Part shown: in pieces, positions 9,525-18,830 of the stretch
How positions within the stretch are numbered: position 1 is the first letter of the stretch
Layout: each line of letters begins with the position of its first letter
DNA from: an uncultured Verrucomicrobiales bacterium
Lineage (GTDB): Bacteria; Verrucomicrobiota; Verrucomicrobiia; Verrucomicrobiales; Akkermansiaceae
Direction: 5' to 3'
Length of the DNA stretch: 50,658 bases
NCBI GenBank assembly: GCA_949373085.1
Contig: CASICJ010000049.1
Location: forward strand, 1 to 50,658
Notes under the pieces: model-generated
Told to the model about the DNA's origin: nothing
The model's input: the letters and a program-made list of their open reading frames with translations, nothing else
Databases searched by the model: none
Position numbers and translations under genes: made by a program

Positions 9525-11261
9525 TTATCGGTTGTGTTTACCGCGCAGCTTGTATCTCACAAAATCCGAAGTGAGATCCCCAAGAAAAACCAGGGCAGCC
9601 CCCAAAGCGACCCACAAAACCATTTCATCATAGAAAAGGGACACCTTGGCATCGGAGATTAAGAAGCCCAGTGAAGCCACTCCCAGCATTCCGAGCACCG
9701 TGGCCTCGCGAATGCATGATTCCCAACGATAGAAGAGAAAGAGAACCATCCGAGTAAAGCCTGTCGGAACCAATGCACCGATATAGGCCGAAGTCCTCGA
9801 ACCTCCCTGCGCCAGAATCACCGAACTTGCCTGACTCGGTGTATTATCAATCACCTCAGCCCCAAGTCGCATCAAAATCCCGCAATTGTGAATCGCCAAA
9901 GCAAGGATCAAGGCCCAAACCGTAGGTCCAAAAATCCGGAGAAGTAAAAAGGCAAGAATAAACTCCGGCATGGCTCTTCCAAGCATCGCGCCACCACGTA
10001 ATATCGACCCAATAACAGCCCGCCAAGCCGGGTATCCATCCCAAATCCCACGAGGCCTAAATGAGGCCAGCGTGCGAGCGGAAAATCCCACCGCAATCAA
10101 AGCCAGGATACCTGCAAGCAAGATAGAAGCGGTTCCAAGGTGGAAAGTCTGCGATACAGCTTCACTTCCTCCCTCCGACATCTTCTCTCCAAACCAAGGT
10201 CCAACCTTTCCCCAATCGTCATTAGATTCACGCACTGGATAAGGAACGATTTCATCCGTAAACCGATCCAGATTTTGTATTCTCTGCTCCCAACTGACTC
10301 CCGCCCCCCAGCGATCTTCAAGTAACCAACTCATCGTTCCACCAATCAAAATAACCAGTAATGAACCCCTCAGGAACAAAGACGTCCCCCTCGCTTTCCA
10401 GAGCTCAGCAACATCGGGCTGCCTCACATCAGGTTTTTTTGAGGCGACTCCTTTCGTCAGTAAATTTCGTATTTTGGTACCCCACCACTCAAAGAAAATC
10501 ACAATGGCAAGTAGGATATAAAGATAGGTCCAAATTTCTCGGTAATGGCCGTCTTCGTATGCTGTCTTGATTTCGTAACCTAGCGTTGGAACTCCAACAA
10601 AACCCAACACGGCCGAAGAGCGAATAGCGCATTCTAGGCGATAGAGAGCATAAGTCACCAGATCGGGCAAAGCCCTTGTCACGACTCCTGCACTGAAGGC
10701 AGCCAAACCACCACCACCACTCATTCGAATCACCCCCGCAGCAGAACTTTCACTCTCATCTAATAATTCAGAAAAGACCTTAGCCAAAGTGCCCCCGTAA
10801 GGTAGAGCCATCGCCAAAACAGCAGCGAGCGGAGATGTTCCAACTGCTGACAAAAAGAGTAGCGCCCACATCAGTTCATGAACCGAGCGCACCGCTGTCG
10901 CCATGAGTCGGGAACCGATTCGAATCGTCTGCAGAAAAAGAGAGGATCGCGACCACCATGCACGTGATCCTAAAATACCCCAGATGATACCAATCAATAA
11001 TGCGAGGCTCATCGCGGCAACCGCATATCGTAGAGTCAGCCCTAGCACCCTGCCCAGCTTATGAATAAAATCCACTTCGCTTTCCCGCATTTCAGGATCT
11101 TCGAAATCTAAGGCCGGGCTGAACGCGGCCATCAGAAACTTCGATGCGGTTTCTCGCCCTCCTTCATTAGGAAGTAATTCACTCGGCTTAGCTCCAGTAA
11201 CCCAAAGCCCAACAAAAAAAAGGAACACTCCTAAAAGAAAGAACAATCGCCTTCTCATCAC
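9525..11261 (-). CDS. phnE: Fused double permease of a phosphonate/selenate-type ABC importer
   Basis: An inner-membrane permease of the PhnE family. At 578 residues it is about twice a single PhnE, and two permease units are visible. The first (roughly residues 60-270) carries SVHELMWALLFLSAVG and YGGTLAKVFSELLDESESSA. The second (roughly 340-575) carries a similar run ending EVIDNTPSQASSVILAQGGS and RMVLFLFYRWESCIREATVLGMLG. Each contains the cytoplasmic EAA-like loop that contacts the ATPase. One polypeptide would therefore supply both halves of the channel. Its start overlaps the end of the ATPase gene by four bases, so the genes are translationally coupled. The substrate could be phosphonate, phosphite or selenate-like oxyanions; sequence alone does not decide. 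Confidence 0.85.
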   Translation of the reverse strand: MMRRRLFFLLGVFLFFVGLWVTGAKPSELLPNEGGRETASKFLMAAFSPALDFEDPEMRESEVDFIHKLGRVLGLTLRYAVAAMSLALLIGIIWGILGSRAWWSRSSLFLQTIRIGSRLMATAVRSVHELMWALLFLSAVGTSPLAAVLAMALPYGGTLAKVFSELLDESESSAAGVIRMSGGGGLAAFSAGVVTRALPDLVTYALYRLECAIRSSAVLGFVGVPTLGYEIKTAYEDGHYREIWTYLYILLAIVIFFEWWGTKIRNLLTKGVASKKPDVRQPDVAELWKARGTSLFLRGSLLVILIGGTMSWLLEDRWGAGVSWEQRIQNLDRFTDEIVPYPVRESNDDWGKVGPWFGEKMSEGGSEAVSQTFHLGTASILLAGILALIAVGFSARTLASFRPRGIWDGYPAWRAVIGSILRGGAMLGRAMPEFILAFLLLRIFGPTVWALILALAIHNCGILMRLGAEVIDNTPSQASSVILAQGGSRTSAYIGALVPTGFTRMVLFLFYRWESCIREATVLGMLGVASLGFLISDAKVSLFYDEMVLWVALGAALVFLGDLTSDFVRYKLRGKHNR

Positions 11262-11989
11262 GAGAGATCGTAAAGCTTCGTTAGATCAACCTCATCAGGC
11301 GCTCCGTCAATCACCACTTGCCCTTTCCGAAGACCAATCACTCGGTCGAAGTAGCGCTTCGCTAGGTCGATATCGTGAAGACTCATGACAAGAGTCTGCC
11401 CCTCTTCCCTAGACAGCCCTATCAACAGTTCAACAAGGCTTTTGGCACGCTCGGGATCAACCGCACTTACCGGCTCATCAGCTAGAATCATCTGCGGTCG
11501 TTGATAAAGAGCTCGTGCAATCGCCACACGCTGCTGTTGGCCGCCCGAAAGATGATCCACTCGATGAAAAATCTTCTCCTCAATACCTACCCGCTTCAAC
11601 AAATCTAAGACCTCTTCCTTCTCCCGGCTTCCCATCAAAAGGAGGCTCCTCATAAGCCCGCAAAAACCTTTTTTGGAGGCCCTCCCACAAGCGATATTTT
11701 GGTTCACTCGTAAATTAGGGACCAATCCAAGGTCCTGCGGAATCCAAGCGATCTTTGATCTCGTTTTTTTTAGCGCCTTCCCGGAAAGGCTCTTGAACTC
11801 TTTCCCGTTCAAAATAACTCTTCCCGAAGAAGACTCCAATCGCCCATTCATCAATCCAAGTAAGCTGGTCTTTCCACATCCACTTGGGCCGATCAAGCAC
11901 ACCTGTTCACCCGGTCTGATCTCGAGGTCAACCGAATCAACCGCAACAACCGAATCGTAGGCCAACGTCGCTGACTGAAGTTCTAACAT
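11258..11989 (-). CDS. phnC: ABC transporter ATP-binding protein, PhnC type
   Basis: The energising subunit of the importer. Walker A is GPSGCGKTSLLGLMNG near residue 36, the Q loop is KIAWIPQDLGLVPNLRVNQN, the signature is LSGGQQQRVAIARAL and Walker B is MILADEPVSAVDPE, followed by the switch histidine in MSLHD. The length of 243 residues is normal. The ATG at 11989 is preferred over the TTG codon just before it. The order substrate-binding protein, ATPase, permease and the overlap with the permease gene show a three-gene operon transcribed leftward. Confidence 0.92.
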   Translation of the reverse strand: MLELQSATLAYDSVVAVDSVDLEIRPGEQVCLIGPSGCGKTSLLGLMNGRLESSSGRVILNGKEFKSLSGKALKKTRSKIAWIPQDLGLVPNLRVNQNIACGRASKKGFCGLMRSLLLMGSREKEEVLDLLKRVGIEEKIFHRVDHLSGGQQQRVAIARALYQRPQMILADEPVSAVDPERAKSLVELLIGLSREEGQTLVMSLHDIDLAKRYFDRVIGLRKGQVVIDGAPDEVDLTKLYDLS

Positions 11990-12053
11990 CAAAAAAAAGG
12001 TAGTCTTTCGTCAAGAACACCGCCCATATCAAATTTACAAGTTTATCGGAGGA

Positions 12054-12959
12054 CTAGCGCATCATCCCCAGCTCTTTGGCAACTTCGGCGATACCCTCAA
12101 ATTCACCATTCGAAGCCGGAATAAGATCATCTCGATTAAAGGCCTTTAGAACATTCTTATCAGTGCAGTCCACCAACACCTTCTGTAATCTATCGATGAA
12201 ACCTTTCCCAAATATTTCCTCGAGCTCAGGGTGAGCGGTCAGGTTATAATCGGCATAATCTGGAGTCACCCAAATAATCGGAGCATCCTCCGCTTTGATA
12301 TCTCCAGCTGCCACCATCGAATCATACTTTTTATAGCTCAACACTCCCACATCCACCGATCCACCGGCAACCGCTCGAGCCGTGGCGTCATGACCACCTA
12401 CTGTTTGAAACTGAACAGGCTTTGTGAAGAACTTGTCAGGCATCATGCCTGTTTCCTTTAAGATGAAGTATGTCGGCATGAGTCGCCCGGACGTAGAACT
12501 TTTCGAACCAAAGCTAAAGACAAGATCTTTAATTCCACTCGGAAATTCATCCGACCTGGTGAGTCCCGTATCCTTGTTTGCGATCATGTAACTTTTGTAT
12601 TTCGGATCCACATCTCCCTGCGCGATGGCACGTGCGCCTGACACCGCCGAACGAGCCTGCACTCCAGTATAGCCTCCAAACCAAGCAAGATGAACTTCGC
12701 CATTTTTAAAGCGCTCAACTGCGGCATCGTAACTAGACGAAATCGAAAACTTCACCTCAATATCTAGCTCGGTGGCCAAATATTCTTGTAAGGATTTATA
12801 GTTCGCTTCCTGATCCGAAACCTTTTCATCAGGAATCGCGGTAATCACGAGAGCTTTCTCCCTCTCGCCCTCCTTGGCTGATCTTTCTTTATCCCCACAA
12901 CTAGCAACCAGCAGCGCTGTTGAGGTGACCGCGATTCTGCCAAGGCAGCTCTTCATCAT
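12054..12959 (-). CDS. phnD: Lipoprotein substrate-binding protein, PhnD / putative selenate-binding family
   Basis: The periplasmic receptor of the importer. With the ATG at 12959 the protein starts MMKSCLGRIAVTSTALLVASC, a lipoprotein signal with cysteine in the lipobox VASC. LVITAIPDEKVSDQEANYKSLQEYLA and LAWFGGYTGVQARSAVSGARAIAQG follow. The WFGG.TGVQAR signature is the one I associate with the putative selenate-binding branch (TIGR04553) of the PhnD family, rather than classic phosphonate binders. The length of 302 residues is typical. An upstream in-frame start at 13037 exists, but it would bury the signal peptide. No phosphonate lyase or selenium gene lies nearby, so substrate remains open. 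Confidence 0.82.
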   Translation of the reverse strand: MMKSCLGRIAVTSTALLVASCGDKERSAKEGEREKALVITAIPDEKVSDQEANYKSLQEYLATELDIEVKFSISSSYDAAVERFKNGEVHLAWFGGYTGVQARSAVSGARAIAQGDVDPKYKSYMIANKDTGLTRSDEFPSGIKDLVFSFGSKSSTSGRLMPTYFILKETGMMPDKFFTKPVQFQTVGGHDATARAVAGGSVDVGVLSYKKYDSMVAAGDIKAEDAPIIWVTPDYADYNLTAHPELEEIFGKGFIDRLQKVLVDCTDKNVLKAFNRDDLIPASNGEFEGIAEVAKELGMMR

Positions 12960-14083
12960 CTGGAAGATCGACCGATCTCCCGCTTGGAGTAATTTCATGC
13001 TCTCGGAGAGCATCAAATTTCTGCCCTCCGATGGCAAGGCAACAATCTCGATGATCTAAATCATCTCATGCCCAAACAATTCGAGAAAACCCCACGGGAT
13101 AAAATTGACCTACCTCGCAGTCACTTTAGTAGAAGATGTCGTTTGGAGAACAAAGAATGACAAAAGACCGCCAGCGCAAAGTGATAGGGTTAGTAACATT
13201 TGGAAGTGAATGCGAAAGCCTCTTGCTGCAAAGCGCTTGATTGCCAAAATAGCTGCCCTTTCGGCAAGCGAGGCTGCCTATCTGTGAGTGTGGGGCTCGA
13301 TGTCGCACTATCGAAACTAAAGGGCCTGGGCCCTTGCCAACTTCTGGTTAAACAAACTGGACTAACATCCATATCACCAATCCAGCTAGAAAAACTTCAA
13401 CCCTCAAAGGGCTCATTCCTAGATCCCTGCAATAGAGTTCGCTTCCTTGATACAATCCAGATAACGCTTTTCCGCTGCCCCTTCCAAAAAACTCTCAGAG
13501 TCGGTATGGTCGCGCCCCAAACGTCAGGAATCTCATTTCTTAATTTTTGCCAAACACCATGGGACAGCCTAGCAGTCGACGATCTTTGCCACAGCTTGCA
13601 AGCAACCCCTAAAGCCGCCAACAACCACTGCGTGGAAGAATGTTCAAGATGGTTGGACGACTGGTCAGGCTATGACACTCCGTCCAATCTTTCACCCCGC
13701 GCAAAAGAAATCCAGCTTATCCGAGACAGCCGCGAAATCAACATTCATATCAATCGTGGCTGCGTTCTTTCGAATACAACGATTACTCCCCGGTTTATCG
13801 ACTTTGATGGTCTTACCGTTCGAATGAGCGAAAGGCATCAAGATCGAATCGTGATCGCCGATTTGGGTCGCACTTGCCTCGCAAGCAACCAAGTTGGTCA
13901 GATCAAAATATCTCTAGCAGGCTAACGGGTGTTCCTAAGATCCATGGGATAGAGATCAAAGGACCTATTGAGACCATGAGTCACAATGAAACACCCCGGC
14001 AGGACGAGGATGGCCGCCTCTGCCAGGGTGAGGATCATTGAGCCGAGGAGAGTGAAGCCAACCCCCCGCCTCAACAAAACACG
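12960..14083. other. Gap of 1.1 kb without a convincing gene
   Basis: Long open frames exist on both strands (for example 13200-13925 on plus), but their composition is odd, rich in Cys and Ser, and no family motif is visible. A minus-strand frame from about 13690 to 13920 reads more naturally (MPFAHSNGKTIKVDKPGSNR) but is short and has no clear start. Another minus-strand stretch just after the PEP-CTERM gene could encode a hydrophobic peptide (MILTLAEAAILVLPGCFIV). The region may be a degraded gene. It also holds the promoter of the ABC importer operon on its left edge. Confidence 0.4.
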
Positions 14084-14752
14084 TTATGATCGCTTCCTCC
14101 GAAGGACAAATAAAGCACCTAATAAGGCAAGGGCGGTCGAAGTGGGTTCAGGAACTGGCTCTGTGTTAAAAACACTAATTTGAACACCATCCACTGATTT
14201 AAAACTTCCGGGGAACCCCGGGAAAATCGTATCTCCAAAGCTAGCGTCAATTGTCGTAGCAGAAGCACTAAGCTGTAAATCTGTGAAAAATACGACCCCT
14301 TCAATTCCGTCATTACTAGTCCCATAGGAACCAGCATTGATTACTGTTGCGCCCTCTACCGAGGGTCCCACGCTGTAGGGACTAGGCGCACCTCCAGGCC
14401 CCCCAAGAAGCGAATAGCTCACTCGGACATAGCTCGCTTCCTCTGCGAGCTCAAGTGAACCGTTCCAAGTTGCACCTCCATCATGAAAATAATAAGTATC
14501 TGGATTAGATCCCAGTCCACCTATAAAACTATACGCGTCGGTTACATTTGTCGTCAAATCACTGGTTATAATAATCTCTCCCGATGTTGATTGTGCCAGC
14601 CCTTGTGAGCCGCTTCCCGTTTGTTCCGGACCGGTTGCGTATTCCCAAGTATCCCAGGAAGCTGATGCAAGAGAATTAGGTGCAGTTTGCCAAACTGTAG
14701 CCGCTTGCGCAGAAACAGAGGTTAGAATCGCGAGTTGGATTATTTTTTTCAT
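14084..14752 (-). CDS. PEP-CTERM sorted surface protein
   Basis: A 222-residue exported protein. It has an N-terminal signal (MKKIIQLAILTSVSAQAA), a beta-rich middle without recognisable enzyme motifs, and a C-terminal sorting tail: PVPEPTSTALALLGALFVLRRKRS read in parts, namely the PEP motif, one membrane segment and a basic end. Such tails are cut and attached by an exosortase, which is not in the window. It lies 17 bases after the preceding minus-strand secreted protein gene, so it is probably the last gene of that run. The actual ligand or role is unknown. Confidence 0.8.
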   Translation of the reverse strand: MKKIIQLAILTSVSAQAATVWQTAPNSLASASWDTWEYATGPEQTGSGSQGLAQSTSGEIIITSDLTTNVTDAYSFIGGLGSNPDTYYFHDGGATWNGSLELAEEASYVRVSYSLLGGPGGAPSPYSVGPSVEGATVINAGSYGTSNDGIEGVVFFTDLQLSASATTIDASFGDTIFPGFPGSFKSVDGVQISVFNTEPVPEPTSTALALLGALFVLRRKRS

Positions 14753-14769
14753 TTTTTTAGGTTTTGAGT

Positions 14770-15565
14770 TTATTCAGATGGATCGACTGCAGTGAGCCGG
14801 AAGAAAGTTGTCGTTTTTTGAAGGGGCAAAATAATACGATTAACGCTCTCAGCTCCCGGAACATCAACCCAGCCATTGGCTAACGATTGGCTTGATTGGA
14901 GGCGGCGACTTCCAAGCCAAGAAACTGTCACTTCCTCACCGGTAATTTGGATACTGAGGGGTCTTGGTTTCGCAACCTCCAAATACTTCTCCGAAAGATC
15001 TAGCGAGACCTTATCTAGACTCAGGGAAGTCGAAGCTGCATCAAAAAGAATAGTATACTTCCCTGTAAATGGCCTTTCCCGAAGATCCCATTGAATCCCA
15101 TAGATCGTTCCCAATCCACCGTTTTCACCATTCAACTCTTCTTGACTACCAACGAAGTATTGGGTCGGAGAAATTACACTTACATCGCCAATATCATTCT
15201 CCACGATCAGCTGTATCCCAGCAGCATCAACCTCGGATCCCAACGTGCCAAGTTGAAGGAAAATATTCCGAACCAAGAAGTCCAGTCGTATCGTCCAACT
15301 GCATTGATATTGGTGCCTGAAAACTATAAATATTCCGCCCGCTTGTAAGAAAGGCAGAACTGGTTCGACAAGTTAGAGTTGCGTCTTCGTCAGCCGCAAC
15401 ATCTGGAAAGTTAGGAGCGAAGTTTGCCTCAGTAAAAACATCCCACTCAGCATGAGAGCTGCCCTTGTCATTTCTCCAAGAGGGGGTGAGAAGCTGGCCG
15501 AAAACTGGCACACTCAAAGTGAGAAAACATAGCAGTTTTTGCATCTGCTTCAGAGCATGTTTCAC
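14770..15565 (-). pseudogene. Secreted protein with one frameshift, FN3-like C-terminal tail
   Basis: Two minus-strand frames fit together as one gene of about 265 codons. The first part starts MKHALKQMQKLLCFLTLSVPVFG, a signal peptide, and runs to FQAPISMQLDDTTG. The second continues RNIFLQLGTLGSEVDAAGI one base out of register, with the break at about 15271-15285. The end (RRLQSSQSLANGWVDVPGAE followed by TTFFRLTAVD) is the 'LQSS.SL.G.W.DV.GA...FFRL' tail that often closes secreted Verrucomicrobia proteins. It sits between the TonB receptor and the PEP-CTERM gene with short gaps. The function is unknown; an uncorrected single-base error is as likely as real inactivation. Confidence 0.65.
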
Positions 15566-15618
15566 CTGTAGTTTTGTCGCTACCGCTGAGTTGTCTTTCC
15601 CTAACGCTGACTTGCGTA

Positions 15619-17787
15619 TTAAAAGGTAATTTCGAATGTAAGGAAGCCGTTCACTCCAGGCTGAGTGTCAATACCGCTTGTCACTCCTCCTGCGTGACCG
15701 CTCCCCCGATTGGCACGCGACCACAAAACATACTCCTGATCTAGTAAATTTCGTACACCCCCCCTCATAATCACCCTGTCCGAAAAGCGATAATGCCCAA
15801 TCAAATCAAGGAGGAAAAAATCATTTGTTGCAGGAAGATCACCTGTGATTTTTGACTCTGGTTTAGCGGCAACGTAAGTTCCCACCAACTCGAGGCCCCA
15901 CTTCTCCTCGGGTCCAGCAAAGCCAACCCAAGCAACTGCTTTCCAAGGTCCCACCGTATTCAGGGGGGCTGTCCCACTCGCTCCTTCCGACCAGCCAAAA
16001 GTTCCTCCAAGTCGCAGGCCACCATCGGACCACTCGTTTTTTAGCTCCACTCCGTAAACTTCTGTATTCCTGGAATTTTCAGTTCGTAACACATTCAAAC
16101 CATCAATGACTTCACCAGTTGGAACATTGCTTTCAAGAAAATTCCCATAACGATTGTAGTATACCGTAAATAGTGAACTCCATGAGCTGGACTCATGGCG
16201 CAAACCCACTTCAAATAGGTTAGAATCTTCCGCTCTGAGATCTGGATTAGGGAGTGAGATCGATAGATTATTCGGGTGAACAAAAACGCCTGCCAACTCT
16301 TCTGCTGTGGGATTTCTGAAGCCTCGAGTATAACTCCCAAAAAAAGAAAGCTCATCGGTCTTTTGATATTCCAGAAGAAGACTTGGCGATAAAAATATAT
16401 TCTCATACTTAATCGCCGAAATGGTCCGCTGTCCAATCAACCTTCCAACCTCATCGAAGACTGGTAGCGCAGTCTGCGCTAGGAAGTCCGGAGTGTTAGT
16501 AGGATTTACTCGATAATACTGAAAGCGCAGCGCCGGAGTAACGGACCAACGATCGCCAAAGCTAATTTGATCTGCCATCGTCAGTGAGTGATCCCAGACA
16601 ATAGAGGGGGCTAAGTTCGGAAAATCGATGGGGGCGGACAAACCATCCTGACGATTCAATGAGCCAGAGACATCGCTCCGGGCTGCCTGATACTCATAGG
16701 TAACGGAGTGCTTCTGAAGCTCTTTGGAGGCAGCTAAATTCACACCAGCTCTATGGGTCAAATATGAAAGATCGTTGATACGATCACGAAGCCCTCCAAA
16801 AGGCGTTAGAACACCTTGTAAATTTAAATTTTTTGACTCGGATGTCTGGTTATAAAATTTCCCTGTATATTTATCAGCAAACCCACCTCCACCGTCTGGC
16901 TCGAAATCAAAATCAAGACTAACTCTGAAGCGACTCCTGACCGAATCACTTGACGCATTGATGGTACGCCCAATCAGTGATTCAGTCTCAATACTATCCA
17001 GATCGGTAAAAGCTTTTGATCTGAAAAAGTCGACCGTCGGCACTAGGGTAAGACCACCATTTCGGATCACGGTTTTCCAAACCGCCGCATGGCTCTCCGC
17101 ATCAGTTGGATTGGCAGGAATACCACTATTATTTTCAAGCTCATGCCCCTGCCGGTAACTGTAGACTATACTTGAAGCAAGATCGCCATTCCCCCAAGCA
17201 CCAACAAGTCGTTCATTCCAACTCCGATTATTCGAAGAGTAAGTCGAGGTTGAACTAAAGGCCTCACCAATCAAGGAATCACCTAAAAGCGTGAATGGAC
17301 TTTCAGTCTGTCCCGCAACTGTCCCCGCTAAAGAACCACTTCCCGGTGATGCAGTTCTTAAAAGATCAAGTGAGGAAAAAACCGCCGGATCAAAATAGAT
17401 TCGACCTGGCCCTCCAGAACCCTGAAACGATCTCACGACAAAGTCGTCCGGCTGCGCAATACCATCAACAAGGACCTGAACTCGATTCCCCTCAAGACCA
17501 CGAATATTGATAGAGTTATTTCCCCCTTCCAAATAAGGCACCAAAGAATCAATTCCAGCGACATCAAGCGGCACTGAAACTCCGGGTTCACGCTGTAATG
17601 AATCAGGTAAGGTCACTGCTCCCTTACTGAGTAAATCGTCTGCGGTAATAGAGGTTGTGCTCCGTCCCAACCTACCATTTTTGATCACCTTAGCCGTCAC
17701 TTGAACTTCCCTTAATTCCGTCACTTCCCCTCTAACAAAAAAAGAGAAAAAGAAATAAATCGCCAGAAATTGAGCAAACCGAGTCAT
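15619..17787 (-). CDS. TonB-dependent outer-membrane receptor
   Basis: An outer-membrane gated barrel that imports a scarce ligand using TonB energy. At 722 residues it has the usual size. A signal peptide (MTRFAQFLAIYFFFSFFVRG) and a TonB-box-like region are followed by the plug domain (DDLLSKGAVTLPDSLQREPG, NSINIRGLEGNRVQVLVDGI). The barrel region contains FFGSYTRGFRNPTAEEL, typical of the heme/hemoglobin and siderophore receptor branch, and ends in an aromatic-terminated strand (GFLTFEITF). It lies 28 bases after the DUF6607 gene and is followed closely by two secreted protein genes. That placement, plus an AraC regulator upstream, suggests iron, heme or another metal complex as ligand; this is inference. 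Confidence 0.9.
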   Translation of the reverse strand: MTRFAQFLAIYFFFSFFVRGEVTELREVQVTAKVIKNGRLGRSTTSITADDLLSKGAVTLPDSLQREPGVSVPLDVAGIDSLVPYLEGGNNSINIRGLEGNRVQVLVDGIAQPDDFVVRSFQGSGGPGRIYFDPAVFSSLDLLRTASPGSGSLAGTVAGQTESPFTLLGDSLIGEAFSSTSTYSSNNRSWNERLVGAWGNGDLASSIVYSYRQGHELENNSGIPANPTDAESHAAVWKTVIRNGGLTLVPTVDFFRSKAFTDLDSIETESLIGRTINASSDSVRSRFRVSLDFDFEPDGGGGFADKYTGKFYNQTSESKNLNLQGVLTPFGGLRDRINDLSYLTHRAGVNLAASKELQKHSVTYEYQAARSDVSGSLNRQDGLSAPIDFPNLAPSIVWDHSLTMADQISFGDRWSVTPALRFQYYRVNPTNTPDFLAQTALPVFDEVGRLIGQRTISAIKYENIFLSPSLLLEYQKTDELSFFGSYTRGFRNPTAEELAGVFVHPNNLSISLPNPDLRAEDSNLFEVGLRHESSSWSSLFTVYYNRYGNFLESNVPTGEVIDGLNVLRTENSRNTEVYGVELKNEWSDGGLRLGGTFGWSEGASGTAPLNTVGPWKAVAWVGFAGPEEKWGLELVGTYVAAKPESKITGDLPATNDFFLLDLIGHYRFSDRVIMRGGVRNLLDQEYVLWSRANRGSGHAGGVTSGIDTQPGVNGFLTFEITF

Positions 17788-17815
17788 CTAGACAGAGACA
17801 GACGGGATAATAAAT

Positions 17816-18748
17816 CTAGCGGAGAAACTTGGTGAGAACTTCACGAATCGCTATTTTTTCCACTGCTTCGCCCTTCTCGACCCTTCGTGCCAAACCATTG
17901 ATCTCAGACATCAATCGATTTCCATCCACCATCAAAGCGTAACGAATAGGTTTATCAGAATCTAAAATCACTTTATTCCAGCAACTCCTCACCTGTCCCC
18001 AGAAAGCACGCGTTTGGTCCCATTTTGTCTCAGCCAACTTGAATCCTTCTCTTGAAGTTTCGTCCGAAACTCTTCTGTAATGATTCAACCCAGTTTCCAT
18101 ACAAAGGAATTTTCGCTTTCCCTCTCGAGAAACAAGTTTGCGATTTTCTTGTTGGTGAACCCAGCCTTCGGGAGTTATGACGTGCCGATTTGTAGCCATG
18201 AGCAAATCATAATCACTTCTCTTTGTGTACTCACGACGTGGAAGTGGACGTGTCGAAAGTCTCGATGTCCAGATCGAGGTATTTGCTGCATGGACCCAGG
18301 CCCCAAAAGCTTTGTATCGTGGGCTCTCGTCAACTTGGGTCACAAACTGAGTCCAAGTTCCCTCGACCTCCGCATTCGAGTGACTCACCGGAAGCCAGGT
18401 ATTAGCTCCTTCATAATTCAGAACTCTCCGATCCTCATATTTCCAGATTTGTCCCCAATGTTTAATAACGATCGGACCATTTTCACCCTCAACAACCAGT
18501 AAATGCTGAAGAGAGATCGATCTGCCCGTATCTTCGGCCACCTTCACAAGCTCGTAAGCATCAGCAAAATAAGGCTTTTTGAGTTCGTAACCTTTATCTA
18601 AGGAGACGATTTCTTCAAAATTGAACTCAACCTCAAATGCCCCAGACATCGCGAGAATTGCAGCACGATCTTGTGAGAACTTCTGTGAATCTGCGAGTGC
18701 AAAAATACAAGTTATTACCGTAGATGCAATAGTCAGGATGGTTTTCAT
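17816..18748 (-). CDS. DUF6607 family exported protein
   Basis: A protein of 310 residues from the ATG at 18748, starting with a signal peptide (MKTILTIASTVITCIFALA). Conserved-looking blocks are AILAMSGAFEVEFNFEE, LQHLLVVEGENGPIVIKHWG, GTWTQFVTQVDESPRYKAFG and LPRREYTKRSDYDLL, which I recognise as the DUF6607 pattern. Its biochemical role is not known. The stop is 28 bases before the TonB receptor start, so the two are almost certainly co-transcribed and may work on the same ligand. An upstream in-frame ATG at 18778 is possible but would push the signal peptide inward. Confidence 0.75.
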   Translation of the reverse strand: MKTILTIASTVITCIFALADSQKFSQDRAAILAMSGAFEVEFNFEEIVSLDKGYELKKPYFADAYELVKVAEDTGRSISLQHLLVVEGENGPIVIKHWGQIWKYEDRRVLNYEGANTWLPVSHSNAEVEGTWTQFVTQVDESPRYKAFGAWVHAANTSIWTSRLSTRPLPRREYTKRSDYDLLMATNRHVITPEGWVHQQENRKLVSREGKRKFLCMETGLNHYRRVSDETSREGFKLAETKWDQTRAFWGQVRSCWNKVILDSDKPIRYALMVDGNRLMSEINGLARRVEKGEAVEKIAIREVLTKFLR

Positions 18749-18830
18749 TATTGGTCTTAAGATGACTACGTTTTTCATTTTTCTCTCACTCGCGATCCCT
18801 TGTCGGATCTTTGCATAACATTAACACCGA

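Noticed and set aside
13200..13925. Plus-strand open frame of 241 codons in the gap
   Set aside because: Unusual composition, no motif and no clear ribosome binding context; probably spurious.
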